This document shows, in pieces, positions 6,022 through 12,729 of a stretch of DNA of 14,079 nucleotides; position 1 is the stretch's first letter; the number at the start of each line of letters is the position of its first letter. The notes beneath the pieces were generated by a model. It saw nothing but the letters and a program-made list of their open reading frames with translations. It did no database searches and was not told the DNA's origin. This DNA comes from JBFXDI01 sp050181295 (lineage in GTDB: Bacteria > Pseudomonadota > Alphaproteobacteria > Rhizobiales > Aestuariivirgaceae). The DNA is taken from the NCBI GenBank assembly GCA_050181295.1, contig JBFXDI010000110.1, forward strand, positions 1 to 14,079, in the 5' to 3' direction. The translations under genes were made by a program, and so were the position numbers.

Positions 6022-7613
6022 CAGCGTTCGGCTCCGCGCGCCCCGTCGAGCGGCCAGCTCGAGGTGAGCGGGCCATCATGGGCGATGTTGGCCCGGCGCG
6101 CATAGATCCAGTTCCGGAAGAAGGGCACGATCACCGAGCCCTTGTCGTGCAGGATGCGCTGCATTTCGGAATACATTTCCTGCCGCTTCTTCTGGTCGAG
6201 CTCGGCGCGCGCCTCGATGAGCAGCTTGGCGAAGCGCTCGTCCTTCCAGTGGGAATCGTTCCAGGCGGCATCGGGCGCATAGCCGAGCGTGAACACGATG
6301 TCGGGCGTCGGCCGCTGCCCCCAGCCCGCGAGCGCGAACGGCTTCTTGAGCCACACATTGGCCCAGTACCCGTCATTGGCTTCGCGCACCACTTCAATAC
6401 TGATGCCAGCCTGCTTGGCTGTTTCCGAATAGAGCACCGCCATGTCGATGCCGCCCGGGATGACGGTCTCCGCCGCCGACAGCGGGATCTTCAGCGTCTC
6501 CATTCCCGCCTTCTTGAGATGGAACTTCGCCTTCTCCGGGTCGTATTTCCGCTGCTCGATCGAGCCGTCATAGTAGGGCATGACCGGCGCGATCGGGTGG
6601 TCGTTGCCGAGCGAGCCGTGGCCGTTCACGACCTTCTTGACCGTCGCCTCCCGGTCGATCGCGTATTTGAGCGCCAGGCGCACGTCCTCGTTGTCGAAGG
6701 GCGCGACATCCATGTGCATCGGAATCGAGACATGCGTGCCGGTCGCCACCTCGTCCACCTTCACGTTCGGGTCGCGCTCGAGGAGATGCACCGTCTTGAA
6801 ATCGCACTCGATCATGGCGTCGAGGTTGTTGCTGATGAGCGCCGTCTGGCGGGCGCTCACGTCCGGAATGGCGAGATACTCGACCTCGTCGAAATGCGCC
6901 CTGCCCTGTTTCCAGTAGTTGGGATAGCGCTTCAAGGTCGCGCGTACGCCGGACTCGAAGCTCTCGACCTTGTAGCCGCCGGTGCCGACCGGGTTCTTCC
7001 AGTCGATCTTGCCCTCCTTGTCGGCGGGCAGCATCACGAGATGATAGTCGGTCAGAACATATGGGAAGTCGGCGCTGCCGCTCTTCAGCTCCACGGTGAC
7101 GGTGTCGCCGTCGGCCTTGATGCTCTCGACCGAGTCGAAGAGGGCCTTGGCGCCGGATGTTGAACTCTCGCCGCGATGATAGTTGAGCGAGGCCACCGCG
7201 TCGTTGGCATCGAAGGTTTTTCCGTTGTGGAACTCGACCCCCTTGCGGAGCTTCAGCGTCCATTTTCTGGCGTCGGGTGTCACATCCCAGCTTTCGGCGA
7301 GCTCGCCCATGACCGTATTGTCGGGCGCGATCTCGGTGAGGAAGTTCTGGAACGTGTGCGCCATGGTGATCATGAAGCGCGAGGCGTAGGTCGCGGGATC
7401 CAGGGTGTCGGTGGTGTTGCCGTCGTCAAGGCCGACGCGGAACCGTCCGCCCTTGGTCGGCGTGGCGGCAGCGACGCTGTGCGACCAGAATGCCGTGGCG
7501 GCCGGCACCGTCGCGCCAAGCGCGAGCGCGCCTTCCATGAAGGTCCGGCGGCTGATGCGTCCGCTGATCGCCGCCGCTGCCAATTGTTCGAGACTCGTCC
7601 TGTTCCGGGTCAT
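6003..7613 (-). CDS. ABC transporter solute-binding protein, SBP_bac_5 (DppA/OppA) family, Tat-exported
   Basis: A protein of 536 residues, typical of the peptide/opine/nickel binding-protein family. The N-terminus has a twin-arginine signal: SRRTFMEGALALGA with Arg22-Arg23, a hydrophobic stretch, and a likely cleavage after SVAAA near residue 50. The mature protein shows family features such as LAESWDVTPDARKWTLKLRK and VGTGGYKVESF in the usual order. It would bind a peptide-like or other small polar solute in the periplasm and deliver it to an ABC permease. No permease or ATPase gene lies in this window, so the partners are elsewhere. I chose the ATG at 7613, preceded by GAAGGGAAGG; a GTG at 7640 would add nine residues. 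The hydrolase gene overlaps its 3' end. The 133-bp leader upstream carries a hairpin and a candidate operator. Ligand identity cannot be read from sequence. Confidence 0.9.
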   Translation of the reverse strand: MTRNRTSLEQLAAAAISGRISRRTFMEGALALGATVPAATAFWSHSVAAATPTKGGRFRVGLDDGNTTDTLDPATYASRFMITMAHTFQNFLTEIAPDNTVMGELAESWDVTPDARKWTLKLRKGVEFHNGKTFDANDAVASLNYHRGESSTSGAKALFDSVESIKADGDTVTVELKSGSADFPYVLTDYHLVMLPADKEGKIDWKNPVGTGGYKVESFESGVRATLKRYPNYWKQGRAHFDEVEYLAIPDVSARQTALISNNLDAMIECDFKTVHLLERDPNVKVDEVATGTHVSIPMHMDVAPFDNEDVRLALKYAIDREATVKKVVNGHGSLGNDHPIAPVMPYYDGSIEQRKYDPEKAKFHLKKAGMETLKIPLSAAETVIPGGIDMAVLYSETAKQAGISIEVVREANDGYWANVWLKKPFALAGWGQRPTPDIVFTLGYAPDAAWNDSHWKDERFAKLLIEARAELDQKKRQEMYSEMQRILHDKGSVIVPFFRNWIYARRANIAHDGPLTSSWPLDGARGAERWWMTQG

Positions 7614-7647
7614 GATCGCCTTCCCTTCGATATGAACCACGCGTGCC

Positions 7648-7663
7648 GGCGGCTCTTGCCGCC
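7648..7663 (-). other. Hairpin in the leader of the solute-binding-protein mRNA
   Basis: GGCGGC, loop TCTT, GCCGCC is a perfect six-pair stem 35 bases upstream of the chosen ATG. On the minus strand it is not followed by a T-run. It could stabilise the downstream message relative to the enzyme genes before it, as hairpins next to binding-protein genes often do. This role is inference. Confidence 0.4.
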
Positions 7664-7697
7664 TGGCTCAAGGGTCGATGGTAGGAACGGGAAGCAG

Positions 7698-7735
7698 GGA
7701 AAAACTGTTCAGGTCGCCGCGGAAAATGTGCCGAT
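7698..7735 (-). promoter_or_regulatory. Candidate degenerate AraC-type operator upstream of the solute-binding-protein gene
   Basis: ACTGTTCAGG (7704-7713) and AATGTGCCGA (7725-7734) are spaced 21 bp start to start. They match the two half-site cores at 9792-9822 at 8 of 10 and 9 of 10 positions, with the same orientation relative to the gene and the same spacing. The binding-protein start is about 85 bp downstream. This suggests a second target for the same regulator. It is a by-eye match with no scan behind it. Confidence 0.4.
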
Positions 7736-7746
7736 TGCCGATGCTT

Positions 7747-8430
7747 TCAAAGAGCGTCGTAGGCCGCTCCGGCATCCGCATAGGTGAAGGCGATGGGAGC
7801 CGGCCGTTCCGCGATCCAAACCTCGGCCTTCTTGCCTGCCATGAGGACGAGCGCCCTCTCCGTGTCGGCCACGGCGCCGCCATAGAGGCGGTTGGCGAGG
7901 TTGAGGACGCCGGTCTGATGCATGGCCGCCGTGGCGCTGCCGCAGGCGTCCTTGACGAGCAGCACACGGAATCCACTTGCCATGGCGTCCCTGACGGTCG
8001 CCGCGACGCAAGCCTCCGTCCACACGCCGGCCACGATGAGCCATTCGATTCCGGCCTGCGACAGGAACGGGTCGAGATCGCCCTCTGAGAAGGCGCTGGC
8101 GTCATTCTTGACGATCACGGGCTCGCCATCGGCCGGCGCGACTTCGCGGCAGATCTGCGTGAGCGGGCTGCGGCTGTCGCTGAAGGTCGCGGCCCCATCG
8201 GCGGCGCGAGGCTCGAACGGCCGTGGCGGGCGCTTGGCGAAGTCGCGCACATAGGCGGCATGGATGACCGCCAATCCGCGTTCCCGCGCGCCGAGCAGCA
8301 GGCGACGGGCATTGCCGAGAACGTCGTCGATGCCCTCTACCGAGTAAACCGGGTCCTGTCGCTGCTCCTCCTGCAGATCGACGAGCAGCAGCGCTGCGCG
8401 GCCGGGATCGATCGTGAGACGCTCATGCAT
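7747..8430 (-). CDS. Isochorismatase-like cysteine hydrolase
   Basis: A cytoplasmic alpha/beta protein of 227 residues. The catalytic triad of the cysteine-hydrolase branch is intact: Asp18 (LLLVDLQ), Lys108 (VIVKND) and Cys141 (GVWTEACV). The family includes nicotinamidase, N-carbamoylsarcosine amidohydrolase, ureidoacrylate hydrolase and true isochorismatases. The presence of Cys points to amide or carbamoyl (C-N) hydrolysis rather than vinyl-ether cleavage. The ATG at 8430 directly abuts the TAG stop of the M24 gene (TAG then ATG, no gap), so translation is probably by reinitiation. The partnership of an M24-fold enzyme and a Cys hydrolase recalls creatine and creatinine degradation, but the M24 protein here keeps its metal ligands, so that pathway is not claimed. 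Substrate unknown. Confidence 0.88.
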   Translation of the reverse strand: MHERLTIDPGRAALLLVDLQEEQRQDPVYSVEGIDDVLGNARRLLLGARERGLAVIHAAYVRDFAKRPPRPFEPRAADGAATFSDSRSPLTQICREVAPADGEPVIVKNDASAFSEGDLDPFLSQAGIEWLIVAGVWTEACVAATVRDAMASGFRVLLVKDACGSATAAMHQTGVLNLANRLYGGAVADTERALVLMAGKKAEVWIAERPAPIAFTYADAGAAYDAL

Positions 8431-9732
8431 CTAGATCTCGCTACCCAGGAGCTCCTCCTCGAAGGGAAAGCGCGAGATGAGCGCGATTCCCGTCTCCGTG
8501 ATGAGCGCCTCCTCCTCGAGCTTCACGCCTTCGCTGCCGCCCTTCTCGCCGATATAGCTTTCGACGCTCACCACCATGCCGGGTTGGAGCGTCCCTTCGC
8601 GGCCGTAGGTCTCGAAATCGACCGCGTGCGCGATGAAGGGTGTCTCCCCGTGCATGCCGACCCCGTGCATCACGGAGGTGTAGCGCTGGCCCAAAAACTT
8701 CTCCGGGATCTTCCAGGCCTTCTCGGCCACCTCGCGGAAGCTGCGGCCCGGCCGGATAATGGAGAGGTTGTGCTGCACCTGGTCGTAGGACATGCGGTAG
8801 AGGCTCTTCTGATAGGCGCTGGGCCGGCCTGGCCCGCAGCGGAAGGTGCGTGAGAAGTCCGAATAATAGCCGAAGCAGCCGATCGTGTCGGTGTCGAGCG
8901 CCACGAGTTCGCCGGGCCGCACGCGCCGCCCGCTCGCCTCGTTGAACCAGGGATTGGTGCGCTGGCCGGAAGTCAGGAGCCGCGTCTCGATGAACTCGCC
9001 CCCCTGCCGGATCACCTCGTGATACATGACGGCGAAGAGGTCGTTCTCGCTCACCCCCGGCCGGATCGCCTCGCGCACCGCCGCGACGGCCGCCTCGGCT
9101 CCCGTCATGCTCACCTGCAGGCACTTGATCTCCTCGGGCGTCTTGATGGCGCGGACCGCAAGGATCTCGCCCTGGCAGTCGCGCACCTCGAGGCCTTGCT
9201 TCTGGAGCGCCAGCGCCTGGAGATGCGTGCAGCGGTCCATGCCGATCTTCCTCGATCCCCGCCCGTGCTCGCGCATGAGGTCGGCGATCTCCGCCGCGAA
9301 GGGTCCCGCCGTCTCGTCGTCGCGTCCCGAGACGGACGACCAGACGAGCTTGCTCGGCCGCGCCTCGTCCACCGTGTCGAGCTGCAGGCTCACATGATAG
9401 CTCTGCGGGTATTCGAAGAGGACGATCGGTCCTTCGGTCGGCACGAAGAAGTAGCGCGTGGAGTTGCGCAGGAAGTAGCCGAACATGTTGCGCGACCCGG
9501 TGGCGTAGCGCTGGTTGTAGGGGTCGAAGAGCAGCACCGCTCCGTAGCCGGCCTCGGCCATCCACGCGCGCAGCCTGGCGAGGCGCTCGCGGCGGAGTTT
9601 TGGAGCATCGACCGCAGAGGGCTCGGTGTCCGACAGCCACATGGCATTGGCGTCGGACGTCGTCGGATGGCGCATCCGGTCGGCGAAGTCGACGTCGCGG
9701 ACGTCATCGGGGTCGAAGACGACGATGCTCAA
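8431..9732 (-). CDS. M24-family metallohydrolase resembling DddP (DMSP lyase) but with the catalytic Asp replaced
   Basis: A protein of 433 residues with an N-terminal creatinase-like domain (about 50-190) and a C-terminal pita-bread domain. The two-metal ligands are all present: Asp280, Asp282, Asp292, His356, Glu391 and Glu406. Several stretches closely follow my memory of DddP: FDPYNQRYATGSRNM, IETRLLTSGQRTNPWF, MHGVG, and KLE followed by LITETG. In DddP the residue six after the metal His is the Asp proposed to abstract the proton from DMSP. Here that site is Gly362, with His361 before and Glu363 after. DMSP lyase activity is therefore unlikely, and a peptidase or other hydrolase is more plausible. 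The start is TTG at 9732 with AGGGAG in front. The open frame extends to 9846, but that stretch contains the repeated operator sites. It is the first gene of the minus-strand catabolic series. Confidence 0.82.
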   Translation of the reverse strand: MSIVVFDPDDVRDVDFADRMRHPTTSDANAMWLSDTEPSAVDAPKLRRERLARLRAWMAEAGYGAVLLFDPYNQRYATGSRNMFGYFLRNSTRYFFVPTEGPIVLFEYPQSYHVSLQLDTVDEARPSKLVWSSVSGRDDETAGPFAAEIADLMREHGRGSRKIGMDRCTHLQALALQKQGLEVRDCQGEILAVRAIKTPEEIKCLQVSMTGAEAAVAAVREAIRPGVSENDLFAVMYHEVIRQGGEFIETRLLTSGQRTNPWFNEASGRRVRPGELVALDTDTIGCFGYYSDFSRTFRCGPGRPSAYQKSLYRMSYDQVQHNLSIIRPGRSFREVAEKAWKIPEKFLGQRYTSVMHGVGMHGETPFIAHAVDFETYGREGTLQPGMVVSVESYIGEKGGSEGVKLEEEALITETGIALISRFPFEEELLGSEI

Positions 9733-9785
9733 TGCCTGCTCCCTGGGCTCATCGCGAGATGCGGCGATGCTGTGCCGGCCCGCCG

Positions 9786-9823
9786 GCTCGCAATGTGCAG
9801 GAAAATGCCCGCAATGTGCAGAA
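9786..9823 (-). promoter_or_regulatory. Direct-repeat operator, two 17-bp sites 21 bp apart (AraC-family geometry)
   Basis: CGCAATGTGCAG occurs exactly at 9789-9800 and again at 9810-9821. Including flanks, both sites fit GCyCGCAATGTGCAGrA (9786-9802 and 9807-9823), leaving a 4-bp gap and a period of two helical turns. That is the layout of AraC I1/I2 half-sites. The nearest site lies 54 bp before the TTG of the M24 gene. In gene orientation the promoter-proximal copy contains TTGCGA, a possible -35 element. The GlxA-type regulator at 10493-11470 is the obvious candidate ligand. Confidence 0.6.
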
Positions 9824-9837
9824 GCGGGCGGATTTGC

Positions 9838-9882
9838 TGCTAGCAAAATCAGCTTGCAGGAGGAGGGTAGCTAGCATAAATT
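9838..9882 (+). promoter_or_regulatory. hicAB promoter with GCTAGC palindromes
   Basis: A -35-like TTGCAG (9854-9859) and a -10-like TAAATT (9877-9882) are 17 bp apart. They would place transcription initiation at or beside the hicA ATG (9889). GCTAGC occurs at 9839-9844 (inside the palindrome TGCTAGCA) and 9870-9875, 31 bp apart; the second copy sits between the two promoter boxes. Autoregulation by HicB through these palindromes is a reasonable guess. AGGAGGAGG at 9858-9866 is too far from the ATG (22 bases) to be its ribosome site. Confidence 0.4.
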
Positions 9883-9888
9883 GATTGC

Positions 9889-10143
9889 ATGAACAGCCGG
9901 CATAGGAAGACCCTCGCCCGCATCTTCCGCGAGCCGGCATCGGGAACCATAGAGTGGGCGGCGATCGAAAGCCTCCTGACCGCAATCGGGGCGGAGATCA
10001 TCGAAGGCAGCGGCTCTCGGGTCCGGTTCGTGAAGGATGGCATCATAGCCAGCTTCCATCGCCCCCATCCCGCCAAGGAAGCAAAACGCTATCAGGTCAG
10101 GGATGCTCGTGAGTTCCTGACGCGAATTGGAGTGAAACCATGA
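9889..10143 (+). CDS. hicA: HicA-family toxin (type II toxin-antitoxin)
   Basis: A protein of 84 residues, the usual HicA size, with a compact double-stranded-RNA-binding-like fold. HicA toxins cleave mRNA and tmRNA and stop growth. The sequence has an N-terminal helix region (EWAAIESLLTAIGA), then GSGSRVRF, FHRPHP and a closing helix REFLTRIGVKP. Classical HicA has a catalytic His in a Gly-Ser-His motif. Here that place reads SGSRV with no His, and His57 or His60 in FHRPHP is the likely substitute, as I recall for many alphaproteobacterial members. The gene overlaps hicB by ATGA, confirming the pair. The ATG at 9889 has no ribosome site at normal distance, which fits a leaderless message or a toxin with damped translation. 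Confidence 0.85.
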   Translation: MNSRHRKTLARIFREPASGTIEWAAIESLLTAIGAEIIEGSGSRVRFVKDGIIASFHRPHPAKEAKRYQVRDAREFLTRIGVKP

Positions 10144-10469
10144 ACTCCCTGACCTACAGGGGCTACTCGGCCCGCATCGATTTCGACAACGAGGATGAAC
10201 TCTTCGTCGGCCGTATCGCGGGGATAAAGGATATTGTCGGTTTTCATGCCGAGACGGTCGCCAAGCTCAAGGCTGCCTTTCGAGAGGCTGTCGACGACTA
10301 TATCGAAACCTGCGTCAAGGCAGGCAAGGAGCCGCAGAAACCCTATTCCGGCAAAGTCATGTTCCGGATCAAGCCGGAGACGCATCGTCGCGTCGCGCTC
10401 GCGGCCGAACTCTCCGGCAAGAGCCTCAACCAGTGGGCTGAAGAGATCCTGGAGGAGGCCGCCAAGTAA
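10140..10469 (+). CDS. hicB: HicB-family antitoxin with ribbon-helix-helix C-terminus
   Basis: A protein of 109 residues. Residues 3-60 form the HicB domain that blocks the toxin (YRGYSARIDFDNEDELFVGR, then GFHAETVAKLKAAFREAVDDY). Residues about 72-106 form an Arc/CopG-type ribbon-helix-helix (VMFRIKPETHRRVALAAE, then SGKSLNQWAEEILEEAA) that would bind DNA as a dimer and repress the hicAB promoter. The ATG at 10140 overlaps the hicA stop. Toxin-first order is normal for hicAB. The gene converges with the GlxA-type regulator 23 bp away, with no clear terminator in between. Confidence 0.9.
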   Translation: MNSLTYRGYSARIDFDNEDELFVGRIAGIKDIVGFHAETVAKLKAAFREAVDDYIETCVKAGKEPQKPYSGKVMFRIKPETHRRVALAAELSGKSLNQWAEEILEEAAK

Positions 10470-10492
10470 CCGGCAACGCTCGCGGGGCGACC

Positions 10493-11470
10493 TCAGGACG
10501 CGATGCGGAGCTTCTTGGGGGTCCGATGAAAGGTCTTCCGAAAGGCCCGGACGAAAGACGAAAAGCTGGTGTAGCCGCAGACAAGCCCGATCTCGCGCAC
10601 CGACATGGAGGAATGCTCCAGTAGGTCGCGCGCCCGCTCCATGCGCATGAGGCGGAAATGCTCGGCCGGTCCCGTTCCGAGCTCCGTGGCGAAGGCGCGC
10701 TCGAGCTTGCTCGCCGAGACGCCGAGCCGTCCGGCGATGGAGGCGACGGACTCGTTCTGCTCGATCGTCGCCTCCATCAGGGCCACGGCGCCGAGCACCA
10801 GATCGTTGCGGATCCCCGTGCGCAGGCGGAGCTGCAGCTTCTCCCGGTCGGCGGAGGCCCGAATGCGGTCGTGGACGAACCATTCCGCCACCTGCCGCGA
10901 GAGGGTCTGGCCGTGATGGCCGGCGATGATATCGAGCATCATGTCGAGCGCGCCAACCCCTCCGGCCGACGTGAAGCGCTTGCGGTCGATGACATAGAGC
11001 CGGCGCTCGAGCGAAAGGTGCGGGAAGGCCTCCAGGAAGGCCGGCTGGCTCTGCCAGTGAAGCGTGCATTTGTGGTCGTCGAGCAGTCCTGCCCGCGCGA
11101 GATAGAAGGCGCCGTCGGCCACGCTGCCGATATGCGCTCCTTTTCTCAGGTTCCGGCGGATCCAGATGAGCGGCCCCCGCGCCGTCAGCTTGTCGGCATC
11201 ACCGCCGGAGCACACGACCATGTAGTCGGCCGGCGGCGCGCTCTCGACCGGATGGTCCGGCCGGACGTGGATGCCGTTCGAGGCAACGACCTCTCCCTTG
11301 CCGGGCGCGACGACGATCCAGTCGTAGAGCGGACGTTCGGCGATGGCGTTCGCCGCCCGCAGCGGCTCGATGACGGCACTGAAGGCCATCATCGGAAAAT
11401 TGGGAAAGATCAGGACCGCGAAACGCCGTTTCGCGGTGCTCTCAGGCAGCGGGGCATCGGATATGCGCAT
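10493..11470 (-). CDS. GlxA-family transcriptional regulator (DJ-1/PfpI domain plus AraC helix-turn-helix)
   Basis: A protein of 325 residues, typical for the family. Residues about 15-180 form a DJ-1/PfpI-like ligand domain (RRFAVLIFPNFPMMAFSAVIE at the start; DGAFYLARAGLLDDHK near 120). The nucleophile-elbow Cys is replaced (GSVADGAF), so the domain is probably a sensor and not an enzyme. The last 100 residues form a two-helix-turn-helix AraC domain (SVASIAGRLGVSASKLERAF, then SVREIGLVCGYTSFSSFVRA). Relatives such as GbdR and CdhR respond to quaternary ammonium compounds or their breakdown products and activate transport and catabolic genes. The start is ATG at 11470; an open frame continues to a GTG at 11590 but touches the preceding GT4 gene. 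It lies across from the catabolic genes and is the best candidate for binding the 21-bp-spaced repeats at 9786-9823. Confidence 0.87.
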   Translation of the reverse strand: MRISDAPLPESTAKRRFAVLIFPNFPMMAFSAVIEPLRAANAIAERPLYDWIVVAPGKGEVVASNGIHVRPDHPVESAPPADYMVVCSGGDADKLTARGPLIWIRRNLRKGAHIGSVADGAFYLARAGLLDDHKCTLHWQSQPAFLEAFPHLSLERRLYVIDRKRFTSAGGVGALDMMLDIIAGHHGQTLSRQVAEWFVHDRIRASADREKLQLRLRTGIRNDLVLGAVALMEATIEQNESVASIAGRLGVSASKLERAFATELGTGPAEHFRLMRMERARDLLEHSSMSVREIGLVCGYTSFSSFVRAFRKTFHRTPKKLRIAS

Positions 11471-11586
11471 GGCTCGGGCAGGTTTTCGGATCACGCCGGA
11501 ATGCAGCGTGGTTCCGCCGGATGATGCCGCATGGCCGTGCCCGGCGTCGACTCCGCCTTTGGGGATGCGCGAGAGGCGCTTGCCTT

Positions 11587-12729
11587 TCACTCGGCCGCGA
11601 CGGGAGCGTGGCTTGGCGTCTCGTGCGTCACCGTCTTCCTCCAGAGTTCGATATGCCGCCTCCTGACGGCTCGAATATCGAACCGCTCGATGATCGATTG
11701 CCTGGCAGCCCTTCCCAACTTGATCCTTGCCTCCTCGCCCATCTGGGCAAGTCGTAATATGGCTTCGGCGAAAGTCCGCGGATCCTCGGGCTCGACGACG
11801 ACGCCGAAGTCCAGAACGATCTGCTCGGCATCCCCCAAGCGGGTCGTGATGCAGGGACGCTCACAGGACATGAACTCAAAGAGGACGTTGGGCAGCGCCT
11901 CTCCGAAGGCTGAAGAGAGGCATCCGATGTCGACGGCGCTCATGATCTGGGGAACGTCCCGCCGCTCGCCGAGAAGCCGGACGCTGCCATTCAGATCATC
12001 CGGGACTGAGAGCAGGTCTGTTCCCGAGCCGCAGAGAACTGCCTTGATGCTCGGATTGCGAAGCCGCGCGATCCGGATCGCGGAGATGAAGCAATCATGG
12101 TCCTTCATCGGATGCACGCGTGCGACGAGGCCGCAGACGAAGTCCTGCTCTTTGAAGCCCCATTCGGCGCGAAGGCGCTGGCGCGCCGCCGGATCGAGCC
12201 TGTTGTCCGCAAGGTCAAGCCCGTTCGGCAGCACACAGGCCCGCCGGTCGCAGAAGCCGAGGGCGGAATGCTGCCTCATGGACCGCTCCGACACATAGGC
12301 AATCTGCACGGGCCATGCGGACAGGACACGGCAGGCCTTGAGTGCAAGTCTCGTCGACCGACTTTCCGACTTCAGGCCGTTGAGGGAATGATGGATCGTC
12401 CAGAGCAGCGGACTGCGGGGCAACACGAGCTTCGCATAAGAAGCCGCCAACGCGCCGTGATACATCTCCCCTCGAATGAGGTCTGGCCTAAGCGCGCGTA
12501 TCCGGCGTGCGAAGTCGCCAATCCCTCTTGTCGGAACGCATCCACGCTGGAAACTGAAGGGAACGACCTCGATCCCGCGTGAAAGAAACTCGCTTTCCAG
12601 ATCGCCGTCGGCCATGAGGGTCGCCACGATGTGCTCAATGCCGGCGCCTTGCGTGGCCGTCAGCAGCCTGAGCAGGCTGACCTCTGCCCCTCCCCGGCGC
12701 AGACTGTTAATGATCGTCAGCACCCTCAT
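11587..12729 (-). CDS. Glycosyltransferase family 4 protein
   Basis: A protein of 380 residues with the GT-B fold. The N-terminal half starts MRVLTIINSLRRGGAE with the glycine loop at 13-15. The C-terminal half has ARVHPMKDH (Arg204, Lys209 for nucleotide-sugar phosphate binding), LCGSG (232-236) and the E-x7-E motif SSAFGEALPNVLFE with Glu277 and Glu285. It is a retaining transferase that uses a nucleotide sugar at the cytoplasmic face of the membrane. The start is ATG at 12729 with AGGGGGG in front. It overlaps the upstream pyruvyl-transferase gene by 23 bp, so both belong to one polysaccharide operon. The exact sugar and acceptor cannot be predicted. The 116 bp after it, before the regulator, show no other gene. 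Confidence 0.88.
   Translation of the reverse strand: MRVLTIINSLRRGGAEVSLLRLLTATQGAGIEHIVATLMADGDLESEFLSRGIEVVPFSFQRGCVPTRGIGDFARRIRALRPDLIRGEMYHGALAASYAKLVLPRSPLLWTIHHSLNGLKSESRSTRLALKACRVLSAWPVQIAYVSERSMRQHSALGFCDRRACVLPNGLDLADNRLDPAARQRLRAEWGFKEQDFVCGLVARVHPMKDHDCFISAIRIARLRNPSIKAVLCGSGTDLLSVPDDLNGSVRLLGERRDVPQIMSAVDIGCLSSAFGEALPNVLFEFMSCERPCITTRLGDAEQIVLDFGVVVEPEDPRTFAEAILRLAQMGEEARIKLGRAARQSIIERFDIRAVRRRHIELWRKTVTHETPSHAPVAAE

Noticed and set aside
6078..7163. Plus-strand open frame of 361 codons
   Set aside because: Lies wholly opposite the solute-binding-protein gene, which has a Tat signal, ribosome site and full family features; no domain seen in the antisense product.
7614..7746. 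A sigma-54 or clear sigma-70 promoter for the solute-binding-protein gene
   Set aside because: No GG/GC-spaced sigma-54 boxes and no convincing -35/-10 pair could be found; only the hairpin and the candidate operator are supported.
8431..9732. Annotation as DMSP lyase DddP or as creatinase
   Set aside because: The proposed catalytic Asp of DddP is Gly here, and the metal ligands that creatinase lacks are present.
9733..9846. N-terminal extension of the M24 protein to 9846
   Set aside because: Those 38 codons contain the paired 17-bp operator and read as Ala/His/Pro-rich sequence without similarity to the family; TTG at 9732 has AGGGAG in front.
10470..10492. Bidirectional terminator between hicB and the regulator gene
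   Set aside because: The 23-bp spacer has no stem followed by a T-run on either strand.
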